Source: Bacteroidales bacterium M8 (GTDB lineage Bacteria > Bacteroidota > Bacteroidia > Bacteroidales > Muribaculaceae). From it: a stretch of DNA of 64,000 bases. Location: the NCBI GenBank assembly GCA_001689495.1, contig LUJS01000040.1, positions 1 through 64,000 on the forward strand, written 5' to 3'. Numbering within the stretch: position 1 is the first letter of the stretch; every line of letters starts with the position of its first letter. Shown here piece by piece: positions 17,143-26,035 of the stretch. Both the position numbers and the translations under genes were made by a program. Below the pieces are notes generated by a model. It ran no database searches. It was given only the letters and a program-made list of their open reading frames with translations, and was not told where the DNA came from.

Positions 17143-18111
17143 ATGAGAGGGTTGCTCTACATAGTATTCATCATGGTGGTCTCCGCATGTTCGTGCGGCG
17201 GGGGACATGCGTCGGCCATGCTCGACGAGGCGCAGAGCCTCATGACCTCCGACCCCGGGGGCGCGCTCAGCCGCCTCAATGCCTGCGACGTGTCGGGGCT
17301 CGACGACTCGGCCACCGTGGCCCGCTGGGCGCTGTTATATAGCGAGGCCCTTGACGCCAACCGGCTCAAGGCTCCCACAGACACCATTGTCGACTATGCC
17401 ATAGGGTTTTATGAGTCGCGCGGTCTGGCCGACGAGCTGCGCCGCGCACGCGCCGTCAAGCAGCGGGCCGGGGGCGAGGGGATGTCCGAACTGGCCACGG
17501 CCCTGTACCTGCAAAAGGAAAGGGAGTTCTTTCTGTATCGCGAGCGGGTGCGGCGCGACCGCATCACGGCCGCGGCGGTGATACTGATATTCGCCGCCTG
17601 CGGCGTCATTGCATGGCAGCGCCAACGACTGAGGCTGCGCGAGGCTCAGGCCGGAATACTCATGGCCGAGGCCGCGGCACTACATTCGGGCCTCGAGGGG
17701 ATGGAGAGCCGACTGGCCGCATCGCTCGACCGCCGTTTCGGGCTCATCGACGAGCTGTGCGGCACATATTACGAGTCGCAGGGCACCCGCAACGAGCGCA
17801 AGGCGCTGGCCGAGCGGGTCAGGACAGAAATCGAGGCGCTAAAATCGGACGAGGGGATTTTCGGCGAGATGGAGCGATCGGTCAACGAGTGCCGCTCGGG
17901 GATGCTCGACACTCTGCGCGCCGAGATGCCCGACCTCAAGGCCGACGACTACAGGCTCATGGTCTATCTCGGGTCACGGCTGTCGGCCCGCACCATAGCC
18001 CTGCTGATAGGCGAGAGCATCGACGTGGTCTATAAGCGCAAGTCGCGCCTAAAGGCCCGAATCACGGCCGCCGCGCCCGCTCACGAGGTGCTGTTCCTGT
18101 CGGTTTTCTGA
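17143..18111 (+). CDS. Membrane-anchored lipoprotein with C-terminal HTH (DUF6377-like)
   Basis: 322-aa protein. The signal sequence has a lipobox VSAC with Cys16. The segment up to about 130 is helical and TPR-like. A membrane helix at about 140-158 is followed by a coiled coil (about 160-260) and a C-terminal HTH-like module (DDYRLMVYLGSRLSARTIA then LLIGESIDVVYKRKSRLKAR). The layout matches Bacteroidales membrane-spanning TPR/HTH regulators, with the N-terminus outside and the HTH in the cytoplasm. DNA binding and sensing are inferred. It is followed by the barrel gene at 18244, which has its own strong promoter and may be its target. Confidence 0.72.
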   Translation: MRGLLYIVFIMVVSACSCGGGHASAMLDEAQSLMTSDPGGALSRLNACDVSGLDDSATVARWALLYSEALDANRLKAPTDTIVDYAIGFYESRGLADELRRARAVKQRAGGEGMSELATALYLQKEREFFLYRERVRRDRITAAAVILIFAACGVIAWQRQRLRLREAQAGILMAEAAALHSGLEGMESRLAASLDRRFGLIDELCGTYYESQGTRNERKALAERVRTEIEALKSDEGIFGEMERSVNECRSGMLDTLRAEMPDLKADDYRLMVYLGSRLSARTIALLIGESIDVVYKRKSRLKARITAAAPAHEVLFLSVF

Positions 18112-18191
18112 GGCGGTCAGACTTTTTTGCAACCGACATCAGCAACACACTAATCCACAATCATTTACAAATCCGGCGGTCAGACCGGAAA

Positions 18192-18224
18192 TTTGGTCCG
18201 AAAGGCTTTCGGGCGGTAATTTTG
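18192..18224 (+). promoter_or_regulatory. Consensus promoter of the outer-membrane barrel gene
   Basis: TTTG (18192-18195), a 21-bp spacer, then TAATTTTG (18217-18224). Both boxes are perfect. The ATG follows 19 bp later. Confidence 0.75.
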
Positions 18225-18243
18225 CATCAAAAAAATCACCGCC

Positions 18244-20325
18244 ATGCCACACCGCAACATCACATTGTCAATGGTCCTGCTGGCCGCCGCAACGACGGCC
18301 AGCGCACAACAATCAGAAGCCGCAGACTCGCTGACGACCGAGCTGCAAGAGGTCGTCGTGACCGCCGGACATCCCTCGACACGACTCGAGGGCACCACCC
18401 TCGTCACCACCATCACCGGCACGCCGCTGCAGAATCTCGGCAGCGTGCTCGACGTGCTGCCCCGCCTGCCACTCATCACCGTCAACGACGATGCCGTCTC
18501 GGTGACGGGACGCGGGGCACCCGAGATCTATATCGACGGCCGCCCCATGCGCGACGCCAACGAGCTGCGCCGCCTGCAGTCTGACAACATCAGCCGCATC
18601 GAACTCGTCATGGCCCCGGGGGCCGAATATGACAGCGACGTCAGCGCCGTGCTGCGCATAGTGACCCGGCGCCGATTTCTCAACGGATTCTCGCTGACCG
18701 AGCGTGCCGAGGCGAAGGTGGCGCGCCGCCTCAGCGCCAACGAGATGCTCGACATCAACTATCGCACCGGCGACTGGGACATATTCGCCACGGGCACCAT
18801 AGCCCGCAACAACAGCCTCATCAAGGGCTCGACGGTCAACACCCTCGACTACGAGGGACGCCCCACGGTAGTAGGCAGCAGCCAGCACCACACCTATCCC
18901 GCCAACACAGGCTCGGTCAAGGCCGGATTCAACTATGGCCGCGAGGGGCTGTCGCTGGGGGCATACTACAGATTCAACCCCGAGCGGGCCGACTATCTGA
19001 ACCGCGGCACCGAGTGGATGGACGACGAGAGGCCGCTGAGCCGCGACATCTCGCGCGACATACACGCCCGCTCGCACCTCGTCTCGGCCTATGCCGACGC
19101 GGCCTTGGGCGGAGGGCGCCGGCTACACCTCGACGCCGACTACAGGCAGTCGCGCTCGACCTCGGCGGTCTCGACCGTCTATCCCGACGCACAGGCGCCC
19201 GACGTCAGCTCGACCGACCTGAAAAAGACCCTGCTCTGTGCCGGAAAACTGACATACTCGATGCCGCTGGGCGGGGGCACGCTCACCGCCGGGACACAGG
19301 ACTCGTACACCCGCACCTCGCTCGACTACAGGATGCTCAGCCAGAGCGCGGAGCAGTACATCCCCTCGTCATACACCGTCACGCGCCAGACCTCACTGGC
19401 GGCCTTCGCCTCGTGGAAGCGCAACTTCGGCCCGCTCGGGCTGCGCGCGGGAGTGAGGTATGAATACACCGACTTCCGCCTCGACACCGACGGCGTGCGC
19501 GACGACGACGTGAGCCGCCGCGACCACCTCGTCACCCCCGACCTGTCCGTCAGCTGGCAGCCCGAGAAGGGGCCCTCGCTCTCGCTGTCATACCGCATGG
19601 CCACGGTGCGTCCACCCTACTCCCAGCTCACCGGTAGCCTCTCTTACGTAGGGCGGCACGAAATCGAAGGGGGCAATCCCGCCCTGCGCGACGAGCGGAT
19701 GCATCACCTGCAGCTCACGGGCACGTGGGGCGACTTCCTGCTCCAGTCCGACTTCACCCGCAGCCTCGACACCTATGCCTTTGTCAAGCGGCTCTATCCC
19801 GCCCCCACCCTGCAGCTGCTGATGCAGCCGGTCAACATCGACGTCTCGTCGCTCGACATGTGGCTGGTGTGGAGCCGTCAGATAAAGCGGTGGACCCCCA
19901 ACGTCACCGCGGGGATGCACCGCCAATGGCTGCGTCTGGGCGGACGCAAGCATGACCGCCCGATATTCTCGTATTATTTCGAGAACATGATCACCCTGCC
20001 CTACGGAATAATCCTCACGGTCGATGCCTCGGGCAACGGCGGAGGCGACATGCACACCAACCGCTTCGGGGCCTCGTGGTTCAAGCTCCACGCCGCGCTG
20101 ACCCGCAGTTTTCTCGACAACTCGCTGCGGCTCAGGCTCGCGGCCACGGACATACTCAACACCGCGCGCGACGACTGGAGCATGGACACATACGGCGTGC
20201 GGGTGGACAAGCGCCAGAGCTATGACGGACGGGCGCTGACCCTGACGCTGACATACACGCTGCGTCCGCGCGAGTCGCGATACAAGGGTGGCGCGGCCTC
20301 GCAGTCAGAACTCAACCGCCTCTGA
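18244..20325 (+). CDS. TonB-dependent receptor-like outer-membrane barrel
   Basis: 693-aa outer-membrane protein with a signal peptide (about 1-21, ending ASAQ). A TonB-box-like ELQEVVVTAG near residue 33 is followed by a plug domain (about 40-140, with GAPEIYIDGRPMRD) and then a beta-barrel to the C-terminus. It lacks the N-terminal carboxypeptidase-like extension typical of SusC and has no SusD partner, so it is not a classical glycan-uptake pair. Barrel length and plug resemble the outer membrane beta-barrel family proteins of Bacteroidetes. The substrate is unknown. The neighbouring HTH lipoprotein is the most likely regulator. Confidence 0.78.
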   Translation: MPHRNITLSMVLLAAATTASAQQSEAADSLTTELQEVVVTAGHPSTRLEGTTLVTTITGTPLQNLGSVLDVLPRLPLITVNDDAVSVTGRGAPEIYIDGRPMRDANELRRLQSDNISRIELVMAPGAEYDSDVSAVLRIVTRRRFLNGFSLTERAEAKVARRLSANEMLDINYRTGDWDIFATGTIARNNSLIKGSTVNTLDYEGRPTVVGSSQHHTYPANTGSVKAGFNYGREGLSLGAYYRFNPERADYLNRGTEWMDDERPLSRDISRDIHARSHLVSAYADAALGGGRRLHLDADYRQSRSTSAVSTVYPDAQAPDVSSTDLKKTLLCAGKLTYSMPLGGGTLTAGTQDSYTRTSLDYRMLSQSAEQYIPSSYTVTRQTSLAAFASWKRNFGPLGLRAGVRYEYTDFRLDTDGVRDDDVSRRDHLVTPDLSVSWQPEKGPSLSLSYRMATVRPPYSQLTGSLSYVGRHEIEGGNPALRDERMHHLQLTGTWGDFLLQSDFTRSLDTYAFVKRLYPAPTLQLLMQPVNIDVSSLDMWLVWSRQIKRWTPNVTAGMHRQWLRLGGRKHDRPIFSYYFENMITLPYGIILTVDASGNGGGDMHTNRFGASWFKLHAALTRSFLDNSLRLRLAATDILNTARDDWSMDTYGVRVDKRQSYDGRALTLTLTYTLRPRESRYKGGAASQSELNRL

Positions 20326-20334
20326 CAAAACCAA

Positions 20335-20370
20335 CCCGGCGGCGTCCCTGAATGATGGGACACCGCCGGG
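20335..20370. terminator. Terminator between barrel gene and metF
   Basis: 14-bp stem with one mismatch: CCCGGCGGCGTCCC (20335-20348) with GGGACACCGCCGGG (20357-20370), followed by AATTATGTTTTTT. It may serve both converging genes. Confidence 0.75.
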
Positions 20371-20393
20371 CTAATTATGTTTTTTCGGGGAGG

Positions 20394-21350
20394 TCAGTAT
20401 ATCTCGCGTGCTATGCGTGCCACCGAGTCGGAGGCCATGAGCGAGTAGAAGTGTATCGAGGGGACGCCGTGGGCTATCAGGTCGCGGCACTGGGCCACGG
20501 CCCACTCCACGCCGGCCTCGCGGGCCTCGGCATCGGTGGTGCAGCGGCGCAGCTCGGAGGCGAACGCCTCGGGGATGTCCGAGCGGAACACCCTCGGCAG
20601 CACCGTCAGCTGATTCATGGTCACCACGGGCTTGATGCCCGGGATGATGGGCACCGTGATGCCCTCGGCGCGGCAGCGGTCCACGAAGTCGTAATACTTG
20701 GCGTTGTCAAAAAACATCTGCGTCACCAGATAGTCGGCACCCTGATCCACCTTCATCTTGGCATATCGCAGGTCGCTCTCCATGTTGGGGGCCGACTCAT
20801 GTTTCTCGGGATAGCAGGCCATGCCATAGCTGAACGGGGTCTCGTTGGCCTCGAACGCCTCGCCGTCGGCATAGATGCCGCGGTTGAAGTCGTTGACCTG
20901 CCGCTGCAGGTCGGTGGCGTGCAGATTGACCACCGCGGGGTCTGTCGACTTGTCGGGCCCCTTGGGGTCGCCCTGCAGCAACAGCAGGTCGTGCACGCCC
21001 AGAAAGTTGAGGTCTATCAGCGCATACTCCGTCTCGGCGCGGGTGAAACCCTTGCAGATGATGTGGGGCACCGCCGTTATGCCATACTTGTTCTGTATGG
21101 CCGAGGCGATGGCCACCGAGCCGGGGCGCTTGCGCACCTTCTGCTTGACTATCGACCCGTCGGGCATCTCGCGGTATACGGTCTCCGAGCGGTGCGAGGT
21201 GATGTTGATGTATTTGGGATCAAACTCGCGCAGCTTGTCTATGATGGCATATACACGCTCTATGCTGTTGCCCTTGAGGGGCGGAAGTATCTCGAACGAG
21301 AATGCGGTGCGGCCTTTGGCGGCCTCGCGCAGATGGTCTATGACTCTCAT
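20394..21350 (-). CDS. metF: Methylenetetrahydrofolate reductase
   Basis: 318-aa flavoenzyme reducing 5,10-methylene-THF to 5-methyl-THF for methionine synthesis. The FSFEILPP start motif is near residue 17, followed by NITSHRSE, a central LLLLQGDPKG segment and VTQMFFD near 205, all matching the family. The ATG at 21350 was chosen over longer frames because of the family start and the promoter at 21407-21414. It is monocistronic. No riboswitch was recognised in the 50-nt leader. Confidence 0.92.
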   Translation of the reverse strand: MRVIDHLREAAKGRTAFSFEILPPLKGNSIERVYAIIDKLREFDPKYINITSHRSETVYREMPDGSIVKQKVRKRPGSVAIASAIQNKYGITAVPHIICKGFTRAETEYALIDLNFLGVHDLLLLQGDPKGPDKSTDPAVVNLHATDLQRQVNDFNRGIYADGEAFEANETPFSYGMACYPEKHESAPNMESDLRYAKMKVDQGADYLVTQMFFDNAKYYDFVDRCRAEGITVPIIPGIKPVVTMNQLTVLPRVFRSDIPEAFASELRRCTTDAEAREAGVEWAVAQCRDLIAHGVPSIHFYSLMASDSVARIAREIY

Positions 21351-21406
21351 TGGGCGATTTTCGGCTGTTGCCTGAGGATTTTGCGGTTGAAAACTGATTT
21401 TAAGCG

Positions 21407-21414
21407 CAAAGGTA
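21407..21414 (-). promoter_or_regulatory. -7 box of metF
   Basis: Minus strand TACCTTTG, 57 bp upstream of the ATG. It lies in the 73-bp gap after the gene at 21424. Confidence 0.5.
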
Positions 21415-21423
21415 CATAAAAAA

Positions 21424-21990
21424 TCAGAAATCAATGCCGATTCTGAAGGCAAACATGGCCCGGGTACGGCTCTCGGTGCCGCTGTAGGTGGCCACGAGCC
21501 GGTCATCCTCGGCCTCGACGACATACTTGTCGACCTTGTATCCCCTGACGGTCAGGCCCACTCCGACGTTGACGCCCAGCCGTCTGTTCCAGCTGAAGCG
21601 ATAGCCTATCGAGGGGGAGAAGAAGACTCCGCCCCCGTCGCAGCAGTCATAGCCCAGACGCAGGTCGCCGAAGGGGGTGAAGCGGCCGAACTCTTGGTCG
21701 GTGCGCAGCTGCACGAACAGCGGCACGTTGCAATGGTCTGAGTTGAACTCGACGGCCAGACCGGCGCCGAGAAACAGGTTGGGGTTGAACTGATAGCCGT
21801 GCGACGTCGACACGCCCGAATAGAACAGCGTCTTGCTGTCGTCGCTCGTGCCGTTTATCACTATGGCGTCCTCGGTGGTCAGCGCGTTGCTCCACTCTAC
21901 GAATCCCCTGTAGCCGCGCTCCGGCTGCCTCGCCTGTGCCGCCGACACCGCCAGCAGACAGGCCAATATTGTGATGATCGTTTTCTTCAT
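21424..21990 (-). CDS. Small outer-membrane beta-barrel protein
   Basis: 188-aa protein with a signal peptide (about 1-21, MKKTIITILACLLAVSAAQA). Alternating strands include NPNLFLGAGLAVEF, FFSPSIGYRFSW and a C-terminal MFAFRIGIDF ending in Phe, as in small porin-like barrels. The function is unknown. It is 14 bp downstream of the lipoprotein gene at 22005 and probably in the same transcript. Confidence 0.65.
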   Translation of the reverse strand: MKKTIITILACLLAVSAAQARQPERGYRGFVEWSNALTTEDAIVINGTSDDSKTLFYSGVSTSHGYQFNPNLFLGAGLAVEFNSDHCNVPLFVQLRTDQEFGRFTPFGDLRLGYDCCDGGGVFFSPSIGYRFSWNRRLGVNVGVGLTVRGYKVDKYVVEAEDDRLVATYSGTESRTRAMFAFRIGIDF

Positions 21991-22004
21991 GATGACCGTG
22001 CGGA

Positions 22005-22373
22005 TTATTGTTCGACAACAATGTCCTGAAAATCGGGGCCGTCGGACACTCCTATGTAGAGTGTGCGTTTCTTGCCGCCGTCCGAGGGCTTGGCCGTGAT
22101 TATCAGCTCGGGGGTATATATCTTGGCCTTGACCGACAGCCATTGGCACGTGGCGAACAGCGAGTCGCCGACCATCTCGGTGCCTCCATCCGTATTGCCG
22201 TCATAGTCAACGATGTCCACGTGGTTTATGGCGGTCTTGCCCCTCACGACAATGGTGCCGCCATCCTTGCCGAACACCAGCCTGTCGGGATAGCCCATGT
22301 CGTCGTCGCCGCACGAGGCCAGCGCCGAGGCGACAAGCATTGCAATAAATAGTTTCACTGTGTTTCTTTTCAT
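22005..22373 (-). CDS. Small hypothetical lipoprotein
   Basis: 122-aa lipoprotein. Lipobox LASC with the modified Cys at about residue 20, followed by GDDDMG; the acidic run after Cys resembles Bacteroides surface-export signals. The mature part is beta-rich, with GGTIVVRGKTAINHVDI and QWLSVKAK that recall BACON-type domains (weak). It is the first gene of a two-gene unit with the barrel protein at 21424. Confidence 0.62.
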   Translation of the reverse strand: MKRNTVKLFIAMLVASALASCGDDDMGYPDRLVFGKDGGTIVVRGKTAINHVDIVDYDGNTDGGTEMVGDSLFATCQWLSVKAKIYTPELIITAKPSDGGKKRTLYIGVSDGPDFQDIVVEQ

Positions 22374-22398
22374 ATAAGCTATGTAATGAATTGTCTTG

Positions 22399-22428
22399 CA
22401 AAGGTAGGTTTTTTTTACAGACCGACAA
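22399..22428 (-). promoter_or_regulatory. Promoter of the lipoprotein-barrel pair
   Basis: Minus strand TTG (22426-22428), a 19-bp spacer, then TACCTTTG (22399-22406), 25 bp upstream of the ATG at 22373. Confidence 0.65.
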
Positions 22429-22498
22429 GAAACGACCGGCATAAAACTAATGTCCGCGCCCCGGTGTTTTAATTTTACACTCACCAAACATCAAAATT

Positions 22499-22906
22499 AT
22501 GTCGTATAAAGTCGAACAAATCGAGGGCATCGGCCCCGCATACGCCGCCAAGCTCGAAGCGGCACTGATCCTCACCACCGAAGAGCTGCTTGACCGCTGC
22601 GCCACCCCGGCCGGACGCAAGCGCACCGCCGAAGAGACCGGCATCTCGGAGAAACTGCTGCTGAAATGGGCCAACCATGCCGACCTGATGCGCATACACG
22701 GCATCGGCGGACAGTTTGCCGAACTGCTCGAGGCGGCCGGCGTCGACACCGTCAAGGAGCTGCGCCACCGCGTGCCCGAAAATCTCCATGACAAGCTGGT
22801 CGAGATAAACGAGGTCAAGAATCTCTGCAACCGTGTCCCGTCCGTGTCCGAGATAATCCGCATGGTGATACATGCCAACGAAATGGAGCCGATGATTGTC
22901 TACTGA
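22499..22906 (+). CDS. DUF4332 helix-hairpin-helix protein
   Basis: 135-aa cytoplasmic protein made of two helix-hairpin-helix pairs: IEGIGPAYAAKLEAALI (about 8-24) and IHGIGGQFAELLEAAGVDTV (about 64-83). It matches DUF4332, found alone in Bacteroidetes and cyanobacteria. HhH motifs usually bind DNA non-specifically, so a DNA-associated role is likely but unproven. Upstream TAATTTTA (22470-22477) is a poor -7 box. Confidence 0.8.
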   Translation: MSYKVEQIEGIGPAYAAKLEAALILTTEELLDRCATPAGRKRTAEETGISEKLLLKWANHADLMRIHGIGGQFAELLEAAGVDTVKELRHRVPENLHDKLVEINEVKNLCNRVPSVSEIIRMVIHANEMEPMIVY

Positions 22907-22945
22907 TCCCAACCCCACGCCACCCCTGACGCGGCACAAGCAACA

Positions 22946-22979
22946 CACGCCGCATCGGCCCTCGGGCCGGTGCGGCGTG
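22946..22979. terminator. Bidirectional terminator
   Basis: 15-bp stem (22946-22960 with 22965-22979) with one G-T wobble and a CTCG loop. It sits between the converging DUF4332 and pectate lyase genes. Confidence 0.75.
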
Positions 22980-23006
22980 CCGTTGTCTATCGTGTAGGAG
23001 CGGCTA

Positions 23007-25760
23007 TTATCTCAGCACCACCTTGGCGACGTGCGAGGTGCCGTCGGCGGCGATGACCTGAAGCAGGTACACTCCGGGGCGGCCCGACGGACGGGGGAGT
23101 ATCGAGCTCATGCGGCTCGAGGCGACCATGCGGCCGTCGAGGGCATAGAGCGCGGCCCCGGCCACCTTGGCGGGGGTGCCGATGACGATGGCGCCGTCGG
23201 TGACGTAATATCCGAGCCCGGCGTCGGCCCCGGGCAGGGCAACGGAGCCGATGCCGCTCTGACCGTCGTCGTGAATCTTGACGAAGAAGTCATAGACGCG
23301 GATGCCGCCGTTGTTGGATGTGGGGTTGACAAACTTGACGGTGACGGGGCGGTCTGTCTCGGTGATGCCCGCGGCGGCCATGAGGTCCCAGCCGGCGAGG
23401 GTGGCTTTCTTGAGCTTGTCCGAGGTCCAGCTACGCTCGGCCTCGCCCTCATATTGCCAGCGCACCTCGAGATAGCGTCCGCCGGTGAAGTGTACGTTGG
23501 CCTTGAGCTCGAGCAGCGAGGGGAGGCGCCACACCAGCGCGCCGCCGCGCTCGACGTTGACGGCACCCTTGGTGCATCCGCCGGGCACGCTGCCCGACTC
23601 GGTGTATTCGGGATTCCACACGGTGGGATAAGTCTCTGACGACTCTATGTCGACGACACCCTGCAGATCGGCGGGGAGGGCATCAAACGGATCCTGTATG
23701 TCGTACCAGCCGCCGGTGAGTATGCGGTATGCGGTCTCGAGGGCTATCGTTCCGCTCAGGCTCACGGGTTTCATGCCACCGGTGGCGGTGACCGTGTAGC
23801 GGCCTTCGGCCTCGGGGGTGCCTGTGATGGTGAGCGTCTTGCCCTCGATGGTGTATTCCAGTCCCTCGGGGAGCCCCTCGACCTCGATGCCGGTGGCGCC
23901 GCCAGCCTTGAACGTAATCGGCTGGACGGGAGTGTCGTAGAACAGCGTCTGCGAGGCATTGCCCGTGGTGCAGACCAGAGTGGCCGGAGCCACGTCAGAG
24001 ACGGTGATTGTCAGCGAGATGCGGGCCTCGGTCTCGCCACCGACAGTGGTGACGGTGGCATTGACATTGCCGGTAGGCACGCCGCTTATGGTCAGGGTCT
24101 TGGCCTCGGTGTCGCGGGTCAGTGTCAGCGAGCCCGCGCCCTCGACGGCGACATCGGTGGCGGCGCCGCCCCAGCGCATCACCACGGGCTCTATCTCGGT
24201 GCCGACATAGACGGTCTGCTCGACCTCGCCCGACACCAGATAGAGGCGTCCGGCCGAGGGCACGCCGCTCTCGAACGCGCCGAGGTCGGGCGCCGCGCCG
24301 TTGTGCTCGATGGTGACGGGCGCGGCCTGCGTCAGCTCGAGGCCATATTGCGCGGCCTCGGCCTGAGTCATGAATCGCACGGGCTCGAATCCCTCGGTAA
24401 TCTCGCCCTTGTCCACGAAGATGCTGCCGCTGACGAGACGGCAGAAGTCATTCTCGGGCAGCGAGCCGTCGGGGTTGCGGGGAGCCTTGGCGTCGGCCTG
24501 ACTCAGCGACTTGAACTGGGCCGAGTGGTCGGCGGCGAATACCTTCGCGCCACCCACCTTGTTGCCGTCCTTGACGGCATCGCAGCCGTCGATGAGCGTC
24601 CACGAGTTGAAGTCGGTGTCGGGGTCGACATAGCCCTCCTTGCCCACCGAGAGGAACTCGTGGTTGAGCTTGCGGGGCTTGAAGCCCACGCAGTTGCGTA
24701 TGCGCATGCCGCCGAACTTGAACATGGTGGGGAAACGATAGTTGTACTCGTTGTCCCACGCCACGTTATTGAACAGGTACATGCCCTCGTATGCGTTGTT
24801 CTGGTCGAAACCCTTGACCGTGTTCGAGAACGACACGCAGTTGGTCACCACATGCGCGCCCGTAGACTGGTCGAAGGCCGAGCCGCCCGCCGAGCCGCCG
24901 CCGCCCAGCTTGAAGCCGTTGCCGTTGCCGGGGGTCTTGTTGCCGTTGGCGTCAAGCGCGGCGTTCCACGCCCAGCAGTGGTCGATGACCACGGGATGAT
25001 AGACCATGTAGAGGTCCCAGTTGTCGTCCGAATTGTTCCACGCGCGGCATCCGTAGAACTCGGTGCCCGGGCCGGGGAACAGCTTGCAGGCAAATCCGTC
25101 GGCATCGCCGCCGTCGTCGGTGCCCGTGAAGCTCACCGCGTCATAGTTGTTGTATGCGTCGCAGTTTATCACCTTGTTGCCGCGGCAGTATGCATATCCG
25201 GGGTTGAACTCGGGCGTACCCTTGACCGGAAAGCCCTTTGTCTCCTCGATGCTCCAGTCCTTGAACATGCCTATCTGCAGGCCGGTGTCGTTGTTGTCGC
25301 GAAACGTGCAGTTCTCGAATATGTTATGGCTGCCCTCGACCTTGACTCCGTTGTCCTTGGCGTTCTGGAAGGTTATACCCTTGACGTGCCAGTAGTTGGC
25401 CCAGTAAGGGAAATACATACACCTCGACATCTTGAACTCCATCACCGACTTGGGCTGCATCTTCGAGCCGTCGATTATCACCTCGTCCTGCCCGTAGGCC
25501 ATGAGCCTGATGCGCGCGTCCTCGGAGGTCGCCTTCTCGGGCACCATGATGCGCGATTCGGGATAATACGTGCCGGCGTGGACATAGATGGTGCCTCCGG
25601 GCTGCACGGCCTCGACAGCCTTCGAGATGGTGGCAAACGGAGCCTCAGCGGTACCTGCCGCCGTGTCGCTGCCCTCGGTCGAGACGTGTATCGCACCCTG
25701 TGCGCCCGCTCCGAGCCATGCCGCACCGAGCATGACCGCTAAAAACAACCTGTTTTTCAT
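23007..25760 (-). CDS. PL9-family pectate lyase with type IX secretion tail
   Basis: 917-aa secreted enzyme. Signal peptide about 1-21 (ending GAGAQG). The right-handed parallel beta-helix (about 22-480) contains DDNWDLY near 243 and NGNGFKLGGGG near 280; in PL9 lyases this Lys is the catalytic base next to a calcium site. Linker and beta-sandwich repeats (two Ig-like segments about 505-690) and a ligand-binding-like domain (about 700-830) follow. The last 75 residues, ending GVYLLQVIAADGTSHVAKVVLR (GVYLLQV, then G and HVAKVVLR), resemble a type IX sorting domain, so surface or extracellular delivery is likely. No susCD pair is adjacent. Confidence 0.85.
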   Translation of the reverse strand: MKNRLFLAVMLGAAWLGAGAQGAIHVSTEGSDTAAGTAEAPFATISKAVEAVQPGGTIYVHAGTYYPESRIMVPEKATSEDARIRLMAYGQDEVIIDGSKMQPKSVMEFKMSRCMYFPYWANYWHVKGITFQNAKDNGVKVEGSHNIFENCTFRDNNDTGLQIGMFKDWSIEETKGFPVKGTPEFNPGYAYCRGNKVINCDAYNNYDAVSFTGTDDGGDADGFACKLFPGPGTEFYGCRAWNNSDDNWDLYMVYHPVVIDHCWAWNAALDANGNKTPGNGNGFKLGGGGSAGGSAFDQSTGAHVVTNCVSFSNTVKGFDQNNAYEGMYLFNNVAWDNEYNYRFPTMFKFGGMRIRNCVGFKPRKLNHEFLSVGKEGYVDPDTDFNSWTLIDGCDAVKDGNKVGGAKVFAADHSAQFKSLSQADAKAPRNPDGSLPENDFCRLVSGSIFVDKGEITEGFEPVRFMTQAEAAQYGLELTQAAPVTIEHNGAAPDLGAFESGVPSAGRLYLVSGEVEQTVYVGTEIEPVVMRWGGAATDVAVEGAGSLTLTRDTEAKTLTISGVPTGNVNATVTTVGGETEARISLTITVSDVAPATLVCTTGNASQTLFYDTPVQPITFKAGGATGIEVEGLPEGLEYTIEGKTLTITGTPEAEGRYTVTATGGMKPVSLSGTIALETAYRILTGGWYDIQDPFDALPADLQGVVDIESSETYPTVWNPEYTESGSVPGGCTKGAVNVERGGALVWRLPSLLELKANVHFTGGRYLEVRWQYEGEAERSWTSDKLKKATLAGWDLMAAAGITETDRPVTVKFVNPTSNNGGIRVYDFFVKIHDDGQSGIGSVALPGADAGLGYYVTDGAIVIGTPAKVAGAALYALDGRMVASSRMSSILPRPSGRPGVYLLQVIAADGTSHVAKVVLR

Positions 25761-25781
25761 GGAATTATAAATATAGACCGA

Positions 25782-25812
25782 CAAAAATACATCGAATTTG
25801 CCACCCCCGCAA
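25782..25812 (-). promoter_or_regulatory. Promoter of the PL9 lyase gene
   Basis: Minus strand TTG (25810-25812), a 20-bp spacer, then TATTTTTG (25782-25789), 21 bp upstream of the ATG. Confidence 0.65.
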
Positions 25813-25852
25813 TTTTTCTTTGTTAAGAAATTATGAAATATTTGTGAATTTA

Positions 25853-25883
25853 TTGTCTGTTTGACGTTATTTCGTTACCTTTG
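25853..25883 (+). promoter_or_regulatory. Promoter of the RAYT gene
   Basis: TTG (25853-25855), a 20-bp spacer, then TACCTTTG (25876-25883). The leader to the ATG at 26036 would be about 146 nt and contains three hairpins (25933-25945, 25961-25977 and 26004-26016). Confidence 0.6.
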
Positions 25884-25932
25884 TGAGATTTATCGCCCAC
25901 CACCAAGGCCGCAGATGCCATATACGGCCCAA

Positions 25933-25977
25933 GGCCCGGAGGGCCGATATTATCAGAAACCCCGCACGCAGTGTGGG
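25933..25977. repeat. Left composite palindrome of the RAYT element
   Basis: Two hairpins in series: GGCCC-GGA-GGGCC and CCCGCAC-GCA-GTGTGGG (one G-T wobble). A third small hairpin GCCTC-GGA-GAGGC is at 26004-26016. All lie in the untranslated leader. Confidence 0.7.
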
Positions 25978-26035
25978 ACTTGGACACGACTTAGACCCAC
26001 CGAGCCTCGGAGAGGCGACATCATGATTCATCACA

